Positions 28,911-38,340 of a stretch of DNA of 64,000 nucleotides are shown here, piece by piece. The translations under genes were made by a program, and so were the position numbers. The notes beneath the pieces are model-generated. The model was not told the DNA's origin. It ran no database searches and was given only the letters and a program-made list of their open reading frames with translations. Each line of letters starts with the position of its first letter. Positions within the stretch are counted from its first letter, which is position 1. This DNA is from Ilumatobacteraceae bacterium (GTDB lineage: Bacteria > Actinomycetota > Acidimicrobiia > Acidimicrobiales > Ilumatobacteraceae): positions 48,099 through 112,098 of the forward strand of contig JALHOG010000007.1 in the NCBI GenBank assembly GCA_022843125.1, read 5' to 3'.

Positions 28911-30665
28911 TCAGCCAATGACACGAGCGAGGAAGGCCGCGGTGAGCTCGAAGTCGGCGCGCCGGTTGGCCGGCGAGCGGAAGCCGTGCCCCTCCCCCTC
29001 GAACACGTGGAGCTCGATCTCTCCACCCGCATCGCGGACACGATCGACGAAGTCCAGCGTCGACGACAGCGGCACCACCGGATCGGCGTCGCCGTGCATG
29101 ACCAGCAGCGGCACGTCGATGCGGTCGGCGTACGAGATCGGCGACCGCTCGCGGTAGGTGGCCACGTCGTCGAGCGGGCCGACGAGCCGGAGCGGGTAAT
29201 GGGCTTCGAACCGGTGACTCTCGTCGGTGAGCACCGTCAGGTCGGTCACCGGGTAGAGCACGGCGCCACCCGCAGCGAGCCCGTCGTGCAGACCGAGGAC
29301 GCCGAGCACGGCGAGCCCGCCGGACGAGCTGCCGATCACCACCGTCCGCGCCGGCGTACTCCACCCGCGACGATGCGACTCGACGAGGATCGCCGCCGTG
29401 TCGTCGACGTCGAGGCGCCCCCACTCCCCCTGGAGCGCCTGCTGGTACCAACGCCCGTGGCCGGTCGAGCCACGTGGATCGGGAACGAGGACGTCGTAGC
29501 CCTGCGACCACCAGTACGCGATGCGTGGCAGGAACTCGACCTGCCACTGGTCGGTTGGCCCGCCGTGGACCCAACACAGGGTGCGACCCTCGCCGGCGAC
29601 GTAACGGCGGGCGTGGAGCACGGCCCCGTCGATCGCGACCTCGACGATCTCCGGCTCCGGGAGGTCCGCCTGCTCCCATCCGGCGACCGGACCGATCGCG
29701 AGCACCGTCCGCTCCCATGCCGCAGTGTCATAGGAGACGATCTGGGTCGGCGTGCGAGCACCGCTGCGGAGAGCGACGACCCGGTCGCCGGCCCAGGTGA
29801 GCTGCCCGTGCACCCCGCGCGCCACCTCGGTGACGGCGCGGGTCGCGACGTCGACGACGCACAGCCGGCCGAAACCGCCCTCGTTGCGTGTGAACGCCAC
29901 GCGATCACCGCCGGGCGACGCTGCGAACGATCGCTGTCCGGTGCCCCACGTCGGCCCGGCATGTTCGAACGGCTCGTCGACCAGCGGAGCGTCGCCCAGC
30001 CACACGTTGTTCCACCCGGTGTCGTCACGTACGCAGAGACCCGTGCCATCGGGCATGATCCGCGGCTGCTGCAGCGCGCCAGCAGGATGGAACTCGTCCC
30101 GGTTCTGACCGTCGAACGTCATGCGCTCGACTCGTGCTGCATCCCACGGCATGTCGGGCACGTTCCACGCCTGCCAGACCGCCCCCGAGCCGCACGGCGT
30201 CGGCCACGGGTCGAACACGAAGTCCGCCGACCCGTCATCGAGTCGCTGCGGCGATGACGACCCGTCGATCCACCAGCGCCACACCTCGGCCTGATCGACG
30301 ATCGCGACGACCGACGTCCCGTCGGGCGTGACCGCCGGCGCCTCGGCACGCCTCCCCTCGCCGACGTCGCTGATCCGGCGGGCCGGGCCTCCGGGAACCG
30401 GCTGCGACCACAGGTTGCCATCGCGCCCCGCGTACACGAGCGAGTCACCGGACGGGCACCACGCGAAACAGCCACCGCCGAGCCCGCGGCCCGGTGCGGG
30501 TGCCGGCTCGGTGGTCACCAGCCGCTCGGGGCCACCGTCGCCGGGCACGGTGGCGATCGCTGCATTGCCGCCCCAACGCACCACAAACGCGACGAGGCGA
30601 CCGTCGGGTGACAGCTTCGGTTCGGTCAGCTCCCGACCGGCGAGGCACATCTCGATCGTGATCAC
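28911..30665 (-). CDS. S9-family serine peptidase (acylaminoacyl-peptidase-like)
   Basis: The 584-residue protein has an N-terminal beta-propeller with WD/TolB-like strands ([27 protein letters not shown]) to about residue 340, then an alpha/beta hydrolase domain. The nucleophile Ser is in [11 protein letters not shown], the Asp in [10 protein letters not shown] and the His in [16 protein letters not shown] provides the oxyanion region. No signal peptide is visible, so it is probably a cytoplasmic oligopeptidase. The GTG at 30665 is chosen because TAGTGT lies 8 nt before it; GTG 30677 and ATG 30650 are alternatives. Confidence 0.86.
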   Translation of the reverse strand: MITIEMCLAGRELTEPKLSPDGRLVAFVVRWGGNAAIATVPGDGGPERLVTTEPAPAPGRGLGGGCFAWCPSGDSLVYAGRDGNLWSQPVPGGPARRISDVGEGRRAEAPAVTPDGTSVVAIVDQAEVWRWWIDGSSSPQRLDDGSADFVFDPWPTPCGSGAVWQAWNVPDMPWDAARVERMTFDGQNRDEFHPAGALQQPRIMPDGTGLCVRDDTGWNNVWLGDAPLVDEPFEHAGPTWGTGQRSFAASPGGDRVAFTRNEGGFGRLCVVDVATRAVTEVARGVHGQLTWAGDRVVALRSGARTPTQIVSYDTAAWERTVLAIGPVAGWEQADLPEPEIVEVAIDGAVLHARRYVAGEGRTLCWVHGGPTDQWQVEFLPRIAYWWSQGYDVLVPDPRGSTGHGRWYQQALQGEWGRLDVDDTAAILVESHRRGWSTPARTVVIGSSSGGLAVLGVLGLHDGLAAGGAVLYPVTDLTVLTDESHRFEAHYPLRLVGPLDDVATYRERSPISYADRIDVPLLVMHGDADPVVPLSSTLDFVDRVRDAGGEIELHVFEGEGHGFRSPANRRADFELTAAFLARVIG

Positions 30666-30673
30666 GCCGCCCG

Positions 30674-30679
30674 ACACTA
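30674..30679 (-). promoter_or_regulatory. -10 box (TAGTGT), leaderless start
   Basis: On the minus strand TAGTGT ends 8 nt before the GTG at 30665. The direct repeats at 30681-30721 lie over its -35 region. Confidence 0.45.
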
Positions 30680-30680
30680 C

Positions 30681-30721
30681 GTCCGCAACCCCGTTGGAGG
30701 GCTGCGAAACCTCGTTGGTGG
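30681..30721. repeat. Two direct repeats spaced 21 bp, possible operator
   Basis: The 20-base units at 30681 and 30702 match at 15 positions and share ACCYCGTTGGWGG. The 21-bp spacing is two helical turns. They lie between the S9 peptidase promoter (minus) and the small gene at 30784 (plus), so one regulator could act on both. Confidence 0.4.
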
Positions 30722-30771
30722 GGGGCGGGGTGGTGTGGCACCGTGGTCGGGTCCGAGTCCGATCGACCCGA

Positions 30772-30778
30772 GAGGAGG
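30772..30778 (+). promoter_or_regulatory. Very strong ribosome binding site (GAGGAGG)
   Basis: GAGGAGG lies 5 nt before the ATG at 30784. Most genes here have weak or no such site, so this one argues that the tiny frame behind it is translated. Confidence 0.65.
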
Positions 30779-30783
30779 TACCG

Positions 30784-30882
30784 ATGTTGCAGCTCACGTT
30801 CACCACCGCTGCGTGTGGCCGCGCCCGCGGCGATGTCGTCGGTGCCCTCCGGCCGATCCTCGGCACCGCGTCGATCCGCTGA
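30784..30882 (+). CDS. Small protein of 32 residues
   Basis: The peptide begins [17 protein letters not shown] and ends GTASIR. A GAGGAGG 5 nt upstream is among the best ribosome binding sites in the window, and nearly all codons end in G or C as in neighbouring genes. It has one Cys and no membrane helix. It could be a small functional protein or a leader peptide for what follows, since a strong hairpin starts 33 bases after its stop. No family is recognised. Confidence 0.5.
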   Translation: MLQLTFTTAACGRARGDVVGALRPILGTASIR

Positions 30883-30915
30883 CGATCGCGCCCCACTCGG
30901 CTCAGCCACCGGCCC

Positions 30916-30956
30916 GCTGGGCACACGCGCGTCCCTCGGGCGCGCGTGTGCCCAGC
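30916..30956 (+). terminator. Perfect 16-bp hairpin after the 32-residue gene
   Basis: The stem GCTGGGCACACGCGCG pairs perfectly with 30941-30956 around a 9-nt loop (TCCCTCGGG). It sits between the two small genes. There is no T-tract; it may be a terminator or attenuator. Confidence 0.5.
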
Positions 30957-30962
30957 GTCCAA

Positions 30963-30982
30963 CCCCAACCCAACCCCAACCC
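30963..30982 (-). repeat. G-quadruplex motif G3TTG4TTG3TTG4
   Basis: The plus strand reads C4-AA-C3-AA-C4-AA-C3, so the minus strand has four G-runs separated by TT. This meets the usual rule for an intramolecular G-quadruplex with 2-nt loops and resembles telomere repeats. It lies just before the ribosome binding site of the next small gene. Confidence 0.6.
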
Positions 30983-30990
30983 AACACGCC

Positions 30991-30996
30991 AGGAGG
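30991..30996 (+). promoter_or_regulatory. Strong ribosome binding site (AGGAGG)
   Basis: AGGAGG lies 6 nt before the ATG at 31003. Confidence 0.6.
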
Positions 30997-31002
30997 CGTC
31001 AC

Positions 31003-31143
31003 ATGTATCACCACAGCGTCAACGAACAGCGCCAGGCCATCGCCGACCGGCACGAGCAGCTCCGCCGCGCAGCGGGCGCAGCTCGGCTCCGGCGGGACGT
31101 CCGGCGCGAACGTCGGAGACGAGCCCCGGCACGCAGCCGGTAG
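31003..31143 (+). CDS. Small arginine-rich protein of 46 residues
   Basis: The sequence starts [20 protein letters not shown] and ends in a very basic tail ([17 protein letters not shown]). The middle looks like one amphipathic helix with heptad-like spacing. The Arg-rich end suggests binding to nucleic acid or to a membrane surface. A perfect AGGAGG 6 nt upstream supports translation. glpX starts 54 bases after it. The family is not recognised. Confidence 0.55.
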   Translation: MYHHSVNEQRQAIADRHEQLRRAAGAARLRRDVRRERRRRAPARSR

Positions 31144-31169
31144 GCGGGTCATCCCGACCAACCCGGGTC

Positions 31170-31202
31170 GGGCATGCGAGCACTAGGGTGACTCGCATGC
31201 CC
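31170..31202. promoter_or_regulatory. Perfect 11-bp inverted repeat around the glpX promoter
   Basis: GGGCATGCGAG and CTCGCATGCCC flank an 11-base spacer that contains the TAGGGT -10 box; the right half includes the glpX ATG. If the mRNA is leaderless the repeat works as DNA, which suggests an operator for a dimeric regulator. As RNA it would bury the start codon. Confidence 0.5.
31184..31189 (+). promoter_or_regulatory. -10 box (TAGGGT) of glpX
   Basis: TAGGGT ends 7 nt before the ATG at 31197, the same arrangement as at 874. Confidence 0.5.
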
Positions 31203-32195
31203 AACCCGGGAGCACAACGGCCCGACCGCAACCTCGCCATGGAGTTGGTCCGGGTCACCGAATCCGCTGCCCTCGCCGCCGCCCGCTGGGTCGGACGTGG
31301 CAACAAGGAGGGCGCCGACGCCGCCGCGGTCGACGCCATGCGACTCAGTCTCTCGAGCGTCCAGATGGACGGCATCGTCGTCATCGGCGAAGGCGAGAAG
31401 GACGAGGCGCCGATGCTGTTCAACGGCGAGCGCGTGGGCGACGGGCAACCACCCCTCGTCGACGTCGCCGTCGACCCGATCGACGGCACCACCCTCACGG
31501 CGAAGGGGCTCAACAACGCCCTGTCGGTGATCGCGGTGAGCGAACGCGGCTCGATGTTCGACCCGGGCCCGTCGTTCTACATGGACAAGATCGCCGTCGG
31601 CCCCGACTGCGTCGGTGCGATCGACATCTCCGCGAGCATCTCGCAGAACCTGCGCTGGGTGGCGAAGTCCAAGCAGACCAGCGTGCGCGACCTCACGGTC
31701 TGCATCCTCGACCGGCCCCGCCACGCCGATCTCATCGACGAGGTCCGCTCCAGCGGTGCCCGCATCCGGCTCATCACCGACGGCGACATCTACGGGTCGA
31801 TCGCGTCGGCGTGGCCCGATGCCGGCGTCGACGTGCTCGTCGGCGTCGGCGGCACCCCGGAAGCCGTGATCACCGCAGCGGCGCTGAAGAGCATGGGCGG
31901 TGAGATCCAGGCACGGCTCGCGCCGCAGAGCGACAGCGAGCGCGCGGCCGTGCTGGCTGCCGGCTACGACCTCGATCGTGTCCTCACCCAGGACGACCTG
32001 ATCCAGGGTGACAACTGCTTCTTCGCTGCCACCGGCCTCTCCGACGGGCAGCTGCTCCGTGGCGTGCGATTCGACCACTTCGGCGCCCGCACCCAGAGCC
32101 TCGTGATGCGCTCACGCAGCGGCACCGTCCGCTTCATCGACGCCCGTCACCGAGTCCGCAAGCTCCAAGAGTTCAGCGCCATCGACTACACGTGA
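31197..32195 (+). CDS. glpX: Class II fructose-1,6-bisphosphatase
   Basis: GlpX removes the 1-phosphate of fructose-1,6-bisphosphate in gluconeogenesis and is the usual FBPase of actinobacteria. The 332-residue protein has the metal site [12 protein letters not shown], the lithium-sensitive phosphatase motif VDPIDGTTL, and [11 protein letters not shown] and GVGGTPEAV for the sugar phosphate. The promoter is enclosed by an inverted repeat, so expression is probably controlled by a DNA-binding regulator. The gene ends inside a 78-bp palindrome. Confidence 0.96.
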   Translation: MPNPGAQRPDRNLAMELVRVTESAALAAARWVGRGNKEGADAAAVDAMRLSLSSVQMDGIVVIGEGEKDEAPMLFNGERVGDGQPPLVDVAVDPIDGTTLTAKGLNNALSVIAVSERGSMFDPGPSFYMDKIAVGPDCVGAIDISASISQNLRWVAKSKQTSVRDLTVCILDRPRHADLIDEVRSSGARIRLITDGDIYGSIASAWPDAGVDVLVGVGGTPEAVITAAALKSMGGEIQARLAPQSDSERAAVLAAGYDLDRVLTQDDLIQGDNCFFAATGLSDGQLLRGVRFDHFGARTQSLVMRSRSGTVRFIDARHRVRKLQEFSAIDYT

Positions 32196-32266
32196 CGGAA
32201 TGGGTCAGACCAACTGCGTCACGGCTCGAGCCGTGACGCAGTTGGTCTGACCCATTCCGTCACGTG
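32189..32266. terminator. Perfect 78-bp palindrome between glpX and a converging SDR gene
   Basis: Bases 32189-32227 are the exact reverse complement of 32228-32266, with no spacer (centre CTC|GAG). Both converging genes end inside it, so each finishes with ACG TGA followed by the same CGGAATGGGTCAGACC. It should form a very stable hairpin in both transcripts and act as a two-way terminator. The exactness over 39 bp is unusual. Confidence 0.75.
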
Positions 32267-33030
32267 CGTTGGACGCGCGAGCTTGCCCAGCGGCGGAGGC
32301 CGCGCGGCAGCGAGTTCGTCACCGCCGACATCGCCTGGTACTGCAGCCCAGGGATCGACACGGCCTTGTTCGCGACCACGTCACGCAGGCCGGTCTCGGC
32401 CACCTGCAGCGGGCTGGTCCACGCGAACGACGGGAACTGATCCGCGTACTGCTCGGTGTTGCTGACCCGCTGGAACTCGGTCTTCGTGAGCCCTGGGCAC
32501 AGGGCAGTGACGTTCACACCGTGGGCCTTGGCTTCCTCGTGGAGGCTCTCGGTGAGGCTCGTCACGTAGGCCTTCGTCGCCGCGTAGACGGCGAGACGTG
32601 GCGCCGGCTGGAAGCTGGCGACGCTCGAGACGTTGAGCAACCAGCCGCGCCGGCGTGGGACCATCGCCGCCAGCGCTGCGTGGCTGAGACGCGTCAGTGC
32701 CGCGATGTTGAGTTCGACCTCGTCGGCGAGACGATCGGCGTCGAGTTCGTGGAACGTGCCGTTGGTGCCGAACCCGGCGTTGTTGATCACCAGATCGATC
32801 GGCCGGGTCGCATCGGCGATCCGCGCCGCGACCTCGCGCTGCCCCGCATCGGTCGTCAGGTCGGCCACCAGCACCTCGACGCCACCGTGACGCTCGGCGA
32901 GCGCAGCTAGGCGATCGGCACGACGTGCGACGACGACCGTCGGGACACCCGCATCAGCGAGCAGCCCGACCATCACCTCCCCGATCCCCGACGACGCCCC
33001 GGTGACGAGCGCCGACGAGAACGGGAACAT
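32260..33030 (-). CDS. SDR-family oxidoreductase
   Basis: The 256-residue short-chain dehydrogenase has TGASSGIGE, NNAG and catalytic Ser ... YAATK (LNVSSVASFQPAPRLAVYAA). The size and LCPGLTKTEF resemble the DltE/YqjQ-type SDRs. Its substrate is unknown. It starts only 2 bases after atpC and thus probably forms the last gene of the ATP synthase transcript. It ends inside the 78-bp palindrome. Confidence 0.86.
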   Translation of the reverse strand: MFPFSSALVTGASSGIGEVMVGLLADAGVPTVVVARRADRLAALAERHGGVEVLVADLTTDAGQREVAARIADATRPIDLVINNAGFGTNGTFHELDADRLADEVELNIAALTRLSHAALAAMVPRRRGWLLNVSSVASFQPAPRLAVYAATKAYVTSLTESLHEEAKAHGVNVTALCPGLTKTEFQRVSNTEQYADQFPSFAWTSPLQVAETGLRDVVANKAVSIPGLQYQAMSAVTNSLPRGLRRWASSRVQRT

Positions 33031-33032
33031 CG

Positions 33033-33434
33033 TCAGACCGTGATGCCCGCTGCCCGCAAGCGGGCATGGGAGCGGCCGAGCGCACTGATCGCTTCGGCAT
33101 CGTGCTCGTGGCGGAGACGCTCCTCGGCGCGTTGCTTTGCGGAACGCGCCCGATCGACGTCGATCTTGGAGCCGAGCTCTGCAGCGTCGGACAGGATCGA
33201 GACCTTGTTGTTGCTGACCTCGACGAAGCCGCCGTGCACTGCGATGTCTTCGACGCTGCCGTCGGTCAGGAACACGCGGGTGTGGTTCTCGGTGAGCGCA
33301 CCCAGGAAGGGTGCGTGGCCGGCCTGGAACGCGATCTCGCCGCCGCCGAGGGTCCGCGTGATCACCATCGTTGCCTCACCGGAGTAGAGCACCTCCTCGG
33401 GCGACACCACCTCGACCGTCATGGTCGCTGCCAT
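33033..33434 (-). CDS. atpC: ATP synthase epsilon subunit
   Basis: Epsilon is part of the central rotor and can inhibit ATP hydrolysis. The 133-residue protein has the N-terminal beta sandwich (MTVEVVSPEEVLYSGEATMV; GEIAFQAGHAPFLGALT) and two C-terminal helices (RARSAKQRAEERL; AISALGRSHARLRAAG). The length is normal. The gene follows atpD after 2 bases. Confidence 0.94.
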   Translation of the reverse strand: MAATMTVEVVSPEEVLYSGEATMVITRTLGGGEIAFQAGHAPFLGALTENHTRVFLTDGSVEDIAVHGGFVEVSNNKVSILSDAAELGSKIDVDRARSAKQRAEERLRHEHDAEAISALGRSHARLRAAGITV

Positions 33435-33436
33435 GA

Positions 33437-34915
<1,479 letters not shown>

Positions 34916-34942
34916 TCAGAGAAAGAAAGGAAGGGTGGAGCT

Positions 34943-36196
34943 TCAGAGCTGTTCGCCGTACTTGGCGAGATGGGCGGCCTTGGCCTGGCCGATCCAGTCC
35001 TCGCGTTCGATTCGACCGCGGAAGTCGAGCTGGTCGCCGATGCGTTCGGCGTCCTCCGCCGTCCACTGCGCGACCTGCTTGAAGGTGGTGATGCCGACTT
35101 CGGCGAGTTTGCGGCCGATGACCGGGCCGATGCCCTCGATCTCGCCCTCGAGATCGTCGGGTTCGATCACCCCGACCGCGGTCGCGGCCAGCGCTGACGC
35201 AGGCCGGATGTCGAGGAAGCCGTCATGTGCGTCATCGTTGAGTGGGTTCGACAGCGGCCCGAAGTCGACGATCCGGACCTGCTTGCCGGCGCCCTTGCCC
35301 GATCCGAGCGCCTCGGCGCCGCCGACGATCTCCATGATCTCGGTGGTGATCGAGTCCTGGCGTGCCCGGTTCATGACGATGCTCAGGTTCTTGATCAGCT
35401 CGTCGGCGTTGTCGGTCGCGGACTTCATGGCCCGCTGACGGAACGCGTGCTCGGACGCTGCGGCGTTGAGGAGCGCTGCATACACGCGGGCCTCGACGTA
35501 CCGAGGGAGGAGTGTCTCGAGGATGATCGTCGGATCCGGCTCGAATTCGTAGTCGCCACCGGTGCCGTCGTCGGATCCGGCCTTGCCGTCGCCACCCTGC
35601 ACCACCTCACGGCTGAGGGGGACGAGCGGTCGCAGCACGACCTCCTGGCTGCCCGGGGTGATGAACCGGGTGTAGACGAGTTCGACTCGGTCGACTTCGC
35701 CGCTCGCGTACAGATCGACGACGTGCTGGCCGATCGCCTTGGCATCGGCGTAGCTCGGGCTGTCGCTGAAGCCGGCGAAACCCTGACCGAGCCGATAGCC
35801 GCGAAAGCGGAAGTACGACTCGGCCTTGCGACCGACCGGGATGATCTCGTAGCCCTTGCCGGCGAGCACGTCGGCCTTGACCTCACCCTCGGCGGCGCGC
35901 TGGATACCCGCGTTGTAGCCGCCGCAGAGGCCGCGGTCGGCGGTGATGACCACGTAGCACGTCGTCTTCACCTCGCTGCGTCCGGCCAGCAGCGGCGAAC
36001 TGCTGTTCGCGCCGGCAGCGGCGAGGTCCTTGACGACCTCGGTGATCTGCTCGGAGTACGGCACGGCGGCCTGCACACGCTGTTGCGCCTTGACGATGCG
36101 CGACGCAGCGATCAGCTCCATGGCGCGCGTGATCTTCTTCGTCGCCTGCATCGATCGGATGCGACCCCGGAGGATCCGTTCCTGGCCACCAGCCAT
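34943..36196 (-). CDS. atpG: ATP synthase gamma subunit fused to a C-terminal helix-hairpin-helix domain
   Basis: Gamma is the central shaft of F1. Residues 1-297 are a normal gamma: the N-terminal coiled coil (RGRIRSMQATKKITRAMELI), ITADRGLCGGYNAG, and the C-terminal helix ending QDSITTEIMEIVGGAEAL, where most gammas stop (about 290-300 residues). The frame then continues for 120 residues. First comes a linker (298-352). Then a domain (353-417) with an HhH motif EIEGIGPVIGRKLAEVGITT, a helix AEDAERIGDQL, and FRGRIEREDWIGQAKAAHLA. That pattern closely resembles the tail of some alphaproteobacterial NuoE and L21 proteins. The linker and domain have no internal ATG, and frame and codon use are continuous. 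The gamma C-terminus lies inside the alpha3-beta3 ring in known structures, so the extension is structurally surprising. Confidence 0.93.
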   Translation of the reverse strand: MAGGQERILRGRIRSMQATKKITRAMELIAASRIVKAQQRVQAAVPYSEQITEVVKDLAAAGANSSSPLLAGRSEVKTTCYVVITADRGLCGGYNAGIQRAAEGEVKADVLAGKGYEIIPVGRKAESYFRFRGYRLGQGFAGFSDSPSYADAKAIGQHVVDLYASGEVDRVELVYTRFITPGSQEVVLRPLVPLSREVVQGGDGKAGSDDGTGGDYEFEPDPTIILETLLPRYVEARVYAALLNAAASEHAFRQRAMKSATDNADELIKNLSIVMNRARQDSITTEIMEIVGGAEALGSGKGAGKQVRIVDFGPLSNPLNDDAHDGFLDIRPASALAATAVGVIEPDDLEGEIEGIGPVIGRKLAEVGITTFKQVAQWTAEDAERIGDQLDFRGRIEREDWIGQAKAAHLAKYGEQL

Positions 36197-36201
36197 CTAC
36201 A

Positions 36202-37794
36202 TCACTCCGTCGCGAGGGTCTTGGTGCTGTGGGCCTCGCCGACCTCGCCCGCGTCGGTCGCGGTCGGGTCGAGCGCACGAGCCGCTGCGCTCGCAGCGAG
36301 GAACGAGTCCTTGAAGGATTGCACGGCGTCACCGAGACCCTCGGGGACGCCCTTGGTGCGGACCTCGTCGAGCATCGAACCGTGGCGCGTGCGCATGAAG
36401 TCGAGCATCTCGGCCTCGAAGCGCCGCACGTCGGAGACCGGGACGTCATCGAGGTACCCCTTCGTACCGGCGAAGATCGACACGACCTGCTCCTCGACGG
36501 GCATCGGGCTGTTGAGCGGCTGCTTGAGCAACTCGACCAGGCGGTACCCACGCTCGAGCTGCGCCTTCGACACGGCGTCGAGCTCGGAACCGAACGTGGC
36601 GAACGCCTCGAGCTCACGGAACTGGGCGAGGTCGAGCTTGAGCGTTCCGGCCACGGACTTCATGGCCTTGGTCTGCGCAGCGCTGCCCACGCGAGACACG
36701 GAGATGCCGACGTCGACGGCCGGGCGCACGCCCGACTTGAAGAGGCTGTCCTGGAGGAACACCTGACCGTCGGTGATCGAGATCACGTTGGTCGGAATGT
36801 ACGCCGAGACGTCGCCGGCCTTCGTTTCGATGATCGGCAGGGCGGTCATCGAGCCGGCACCGTTCTCGTCGGAGAGCTTGGCAGCGCGCTCGAGCAGCCG
36901 ACTGTGCAAGTAGAACACGTCACCGGGGTACGCCTCGCGGCCCGGCGGGCGGCGCAGGAGGAGCGACATCTGACGGTAGGCCTCGGCCTGCTTCGACAGG
37001 TCGTCGTACACGATCAGCGCGTGCTGGCTGTTCTCCATCCAGTGCTGGCCCATCGCGCAACCGGCGTACGGGGCGAGGTACTTGAACGGTGCCGAGTCGG
37101 CGGCGGGAGCGGCCACGACGACCGTGTACTCCATGGCGCCGGCCTGACGCAGCGTCTCGACGGTCTGAGCGATCGTCGAACCCTTCTGACCGATCGCCAC
37201 GTAGATGCACTTCACGCCCTGACCCTTCTGGTTCAGGATCGTGTCGATGGCGACGGTGGTCTTGCCGGTCTTGCGGTCACCGATGATGAGCTCGCGCTGG
37301 CCGCGGCCGATCGGCGTCATCGCGTCGATCGACTTGATGCCGGTCTGCAGCGGCTCGTGCACCGGCTTGCGGCCGAGGATGCCCGGCGCCTGGATCTCCA
37401 TGCGGCGGAGCTGGGTGCCGACGAGCGGCCCCTTCCCGTCGATCGGCTCGCCGAGCGCGTTGACCACGCGACCGAGCACGCCGTCTCCAGCGGGGACCGA
37501 GAGGATGCGGCCGGTCGCCTTGACCGGCTGGCCCTCTTCGATCGAGTCGGCGTCGCCCAGGATGACGGCGCCGATCGACTCCTCGTCGAGGTTGAGCGCG
37601 AGGCCGACGGTGCCGCCGGAGAACTCGAGCAGCTCGTTGACCGCGCAGTCGGGCAGGCCGGTCACGCGGGCGATGCCGTCGCCGACCTCGGCGACCCGGC
37701 CGACGGTGCGGGCCTCGAGCGAGGGCTCGAAGCCCTCGAGGTTCTTCTTGAGCGCCGACGCGATGTCGGCGGCGGAGATGGTGAGTTCAGCCAT
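36202..37794 (-). CDS. atpA: ATP synthase alpha subunit
   Basis: Alpha forms the non-catalytic nucleotide sites of the F1 hexamer. The 530-residue protein has Walker [12 protein letters not shown], the arginine finger region [13 protein letters not shown] and [21 protein letters not shown]. The last 25 residues ([20 protein letters not shown]) are a polar tail beyond the usual end. The gene runs 5 bases ahead of atpG and follows atpH after 18 bases. Confidence 0.97.
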   Translation of the reverse strand: MAELTISAADIASALKKNLEGFEPSLEARTVGRVAEVGDGIARVTGLPDCAVNELLEFSGGTVGLALNLDEESIGAVILGDADSIEEGQPVKATGRILSVPAGDGVLGRVVNALGEPIDGKGPLVGTQLRRMEIQAPGILGRKPVHEPLQTGIKSIDAMTPIGRGQRELIIGDRKTGKTTVAIDTILNQKGQGVKCIYVAIGQKGSTIAQTVETLRQAGAMEYTVVVAAPAADSAPFKYLAPYAGCAMGQHWMENSQHALIVYDDLSKQAEAYRQMSLLLRRPPGREAYPGDVFYLHSRLLERAAKLSDENGAGSMTALPIIETKAGDVSAYIPTNVISITDGQVFLQDSLFKSGVRPAVDVGISVSRVGSAAQTKAMKSVAGTLKLDLAQFRELEAFATFGSELDAVSKAQLERGYRLVELLKQPLNSPMPVEEQVVSIFAGTKGYLDDVPVSDVRRFEAEMLDFMRTRHGSMLDEVRTKGVPEGLGDAVQSFKDSFLAASAAARALDPTATDAGEVGEAHSTKTLATE

Positions 37795-37812
37795 GGTTCC
37801 GTTCGTTTCCTG

Positions 37813-38340
37813 TCAGAGACGCGACTTGAGTTGTTCGACGCGGGTACGGACGCTGCCGTCGATGACGGTGTCGCCGACGGTGGCGACGATGCCGCCGATG
37901 ACCGACGGATCGACGATCGTCTTCAGGTTGACCTGCTGGCCCGTGGCGTTGGCCAGGGCGGCAGCGAGGCGGGCCTGCTGGTCGGCGGTGAGCGGGACGG
38001 CGCTGCGAACCTCGGCGACCGCCAGGTTCTTCGCGCTCGACGCCCGGGCGACCAACTGGTCGATGATCGCCGGCAGGTCGCGACCGCGGCCGGAGCCGAC
38101 CACCATCGAGACGAGCTGGGTGGTGGTGGACGTGGCCTTGCCGCCGAGCAGATCCTCGACGATCGCCTGCCGCTTGCCGGCCGGCACCATCTCATCGGTC
38201 AGCGCGCTGCGCAGCGCGTCGCTCGACTCGTAGGAGCGAGCGAAGCGGAACAGCTCGTCCTCGACCTCGTCGAGTGTGCCTTCGGCGCGAGCGACCTCGA
38301 ACAGCGCTCGGGCGTAGCCCTCGATGCGTGCATCACTCAT
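37813..38340 (-). CDS. atpH: ATP synthase delta subunit
   Basis: Delta links the peripheral stalk to the top of F1. The 175-residue length is normal (unlike the b-delta fusion of mycobacteria). The N-terminal helical domain (GYARALFEVARAEGTLDEVE) and C-terminal DPSVIGGIVATVGDTVIDGS match the OSCP/delta family. It overlaps the upstream b gene by 4 bases. Confidence 0.94.
   Translation of the reverse strand: MSDARIEGYARALFEVARAEGTLDEVEDELFRFARSYESSDALRSALTDEMVPAGKRQAIVEDLLGGKATSTTTQLVSMVVGSGRGRDLPAIIDQLVARASSAKNLAVAEVRSAVPLTADQQARLAAALANATGQQVNLKTIVDPSVIGGIVATVGDTVIDGSVRTRVEQLKSRL

Noticed and set aside
30963..30982. Telomere-like AACCCC repeat considered as a replicon end or origin.
   Set aside because: Only four short units inside continuous gene-dense chromosome; treated as a G-quadruplex motif instead.
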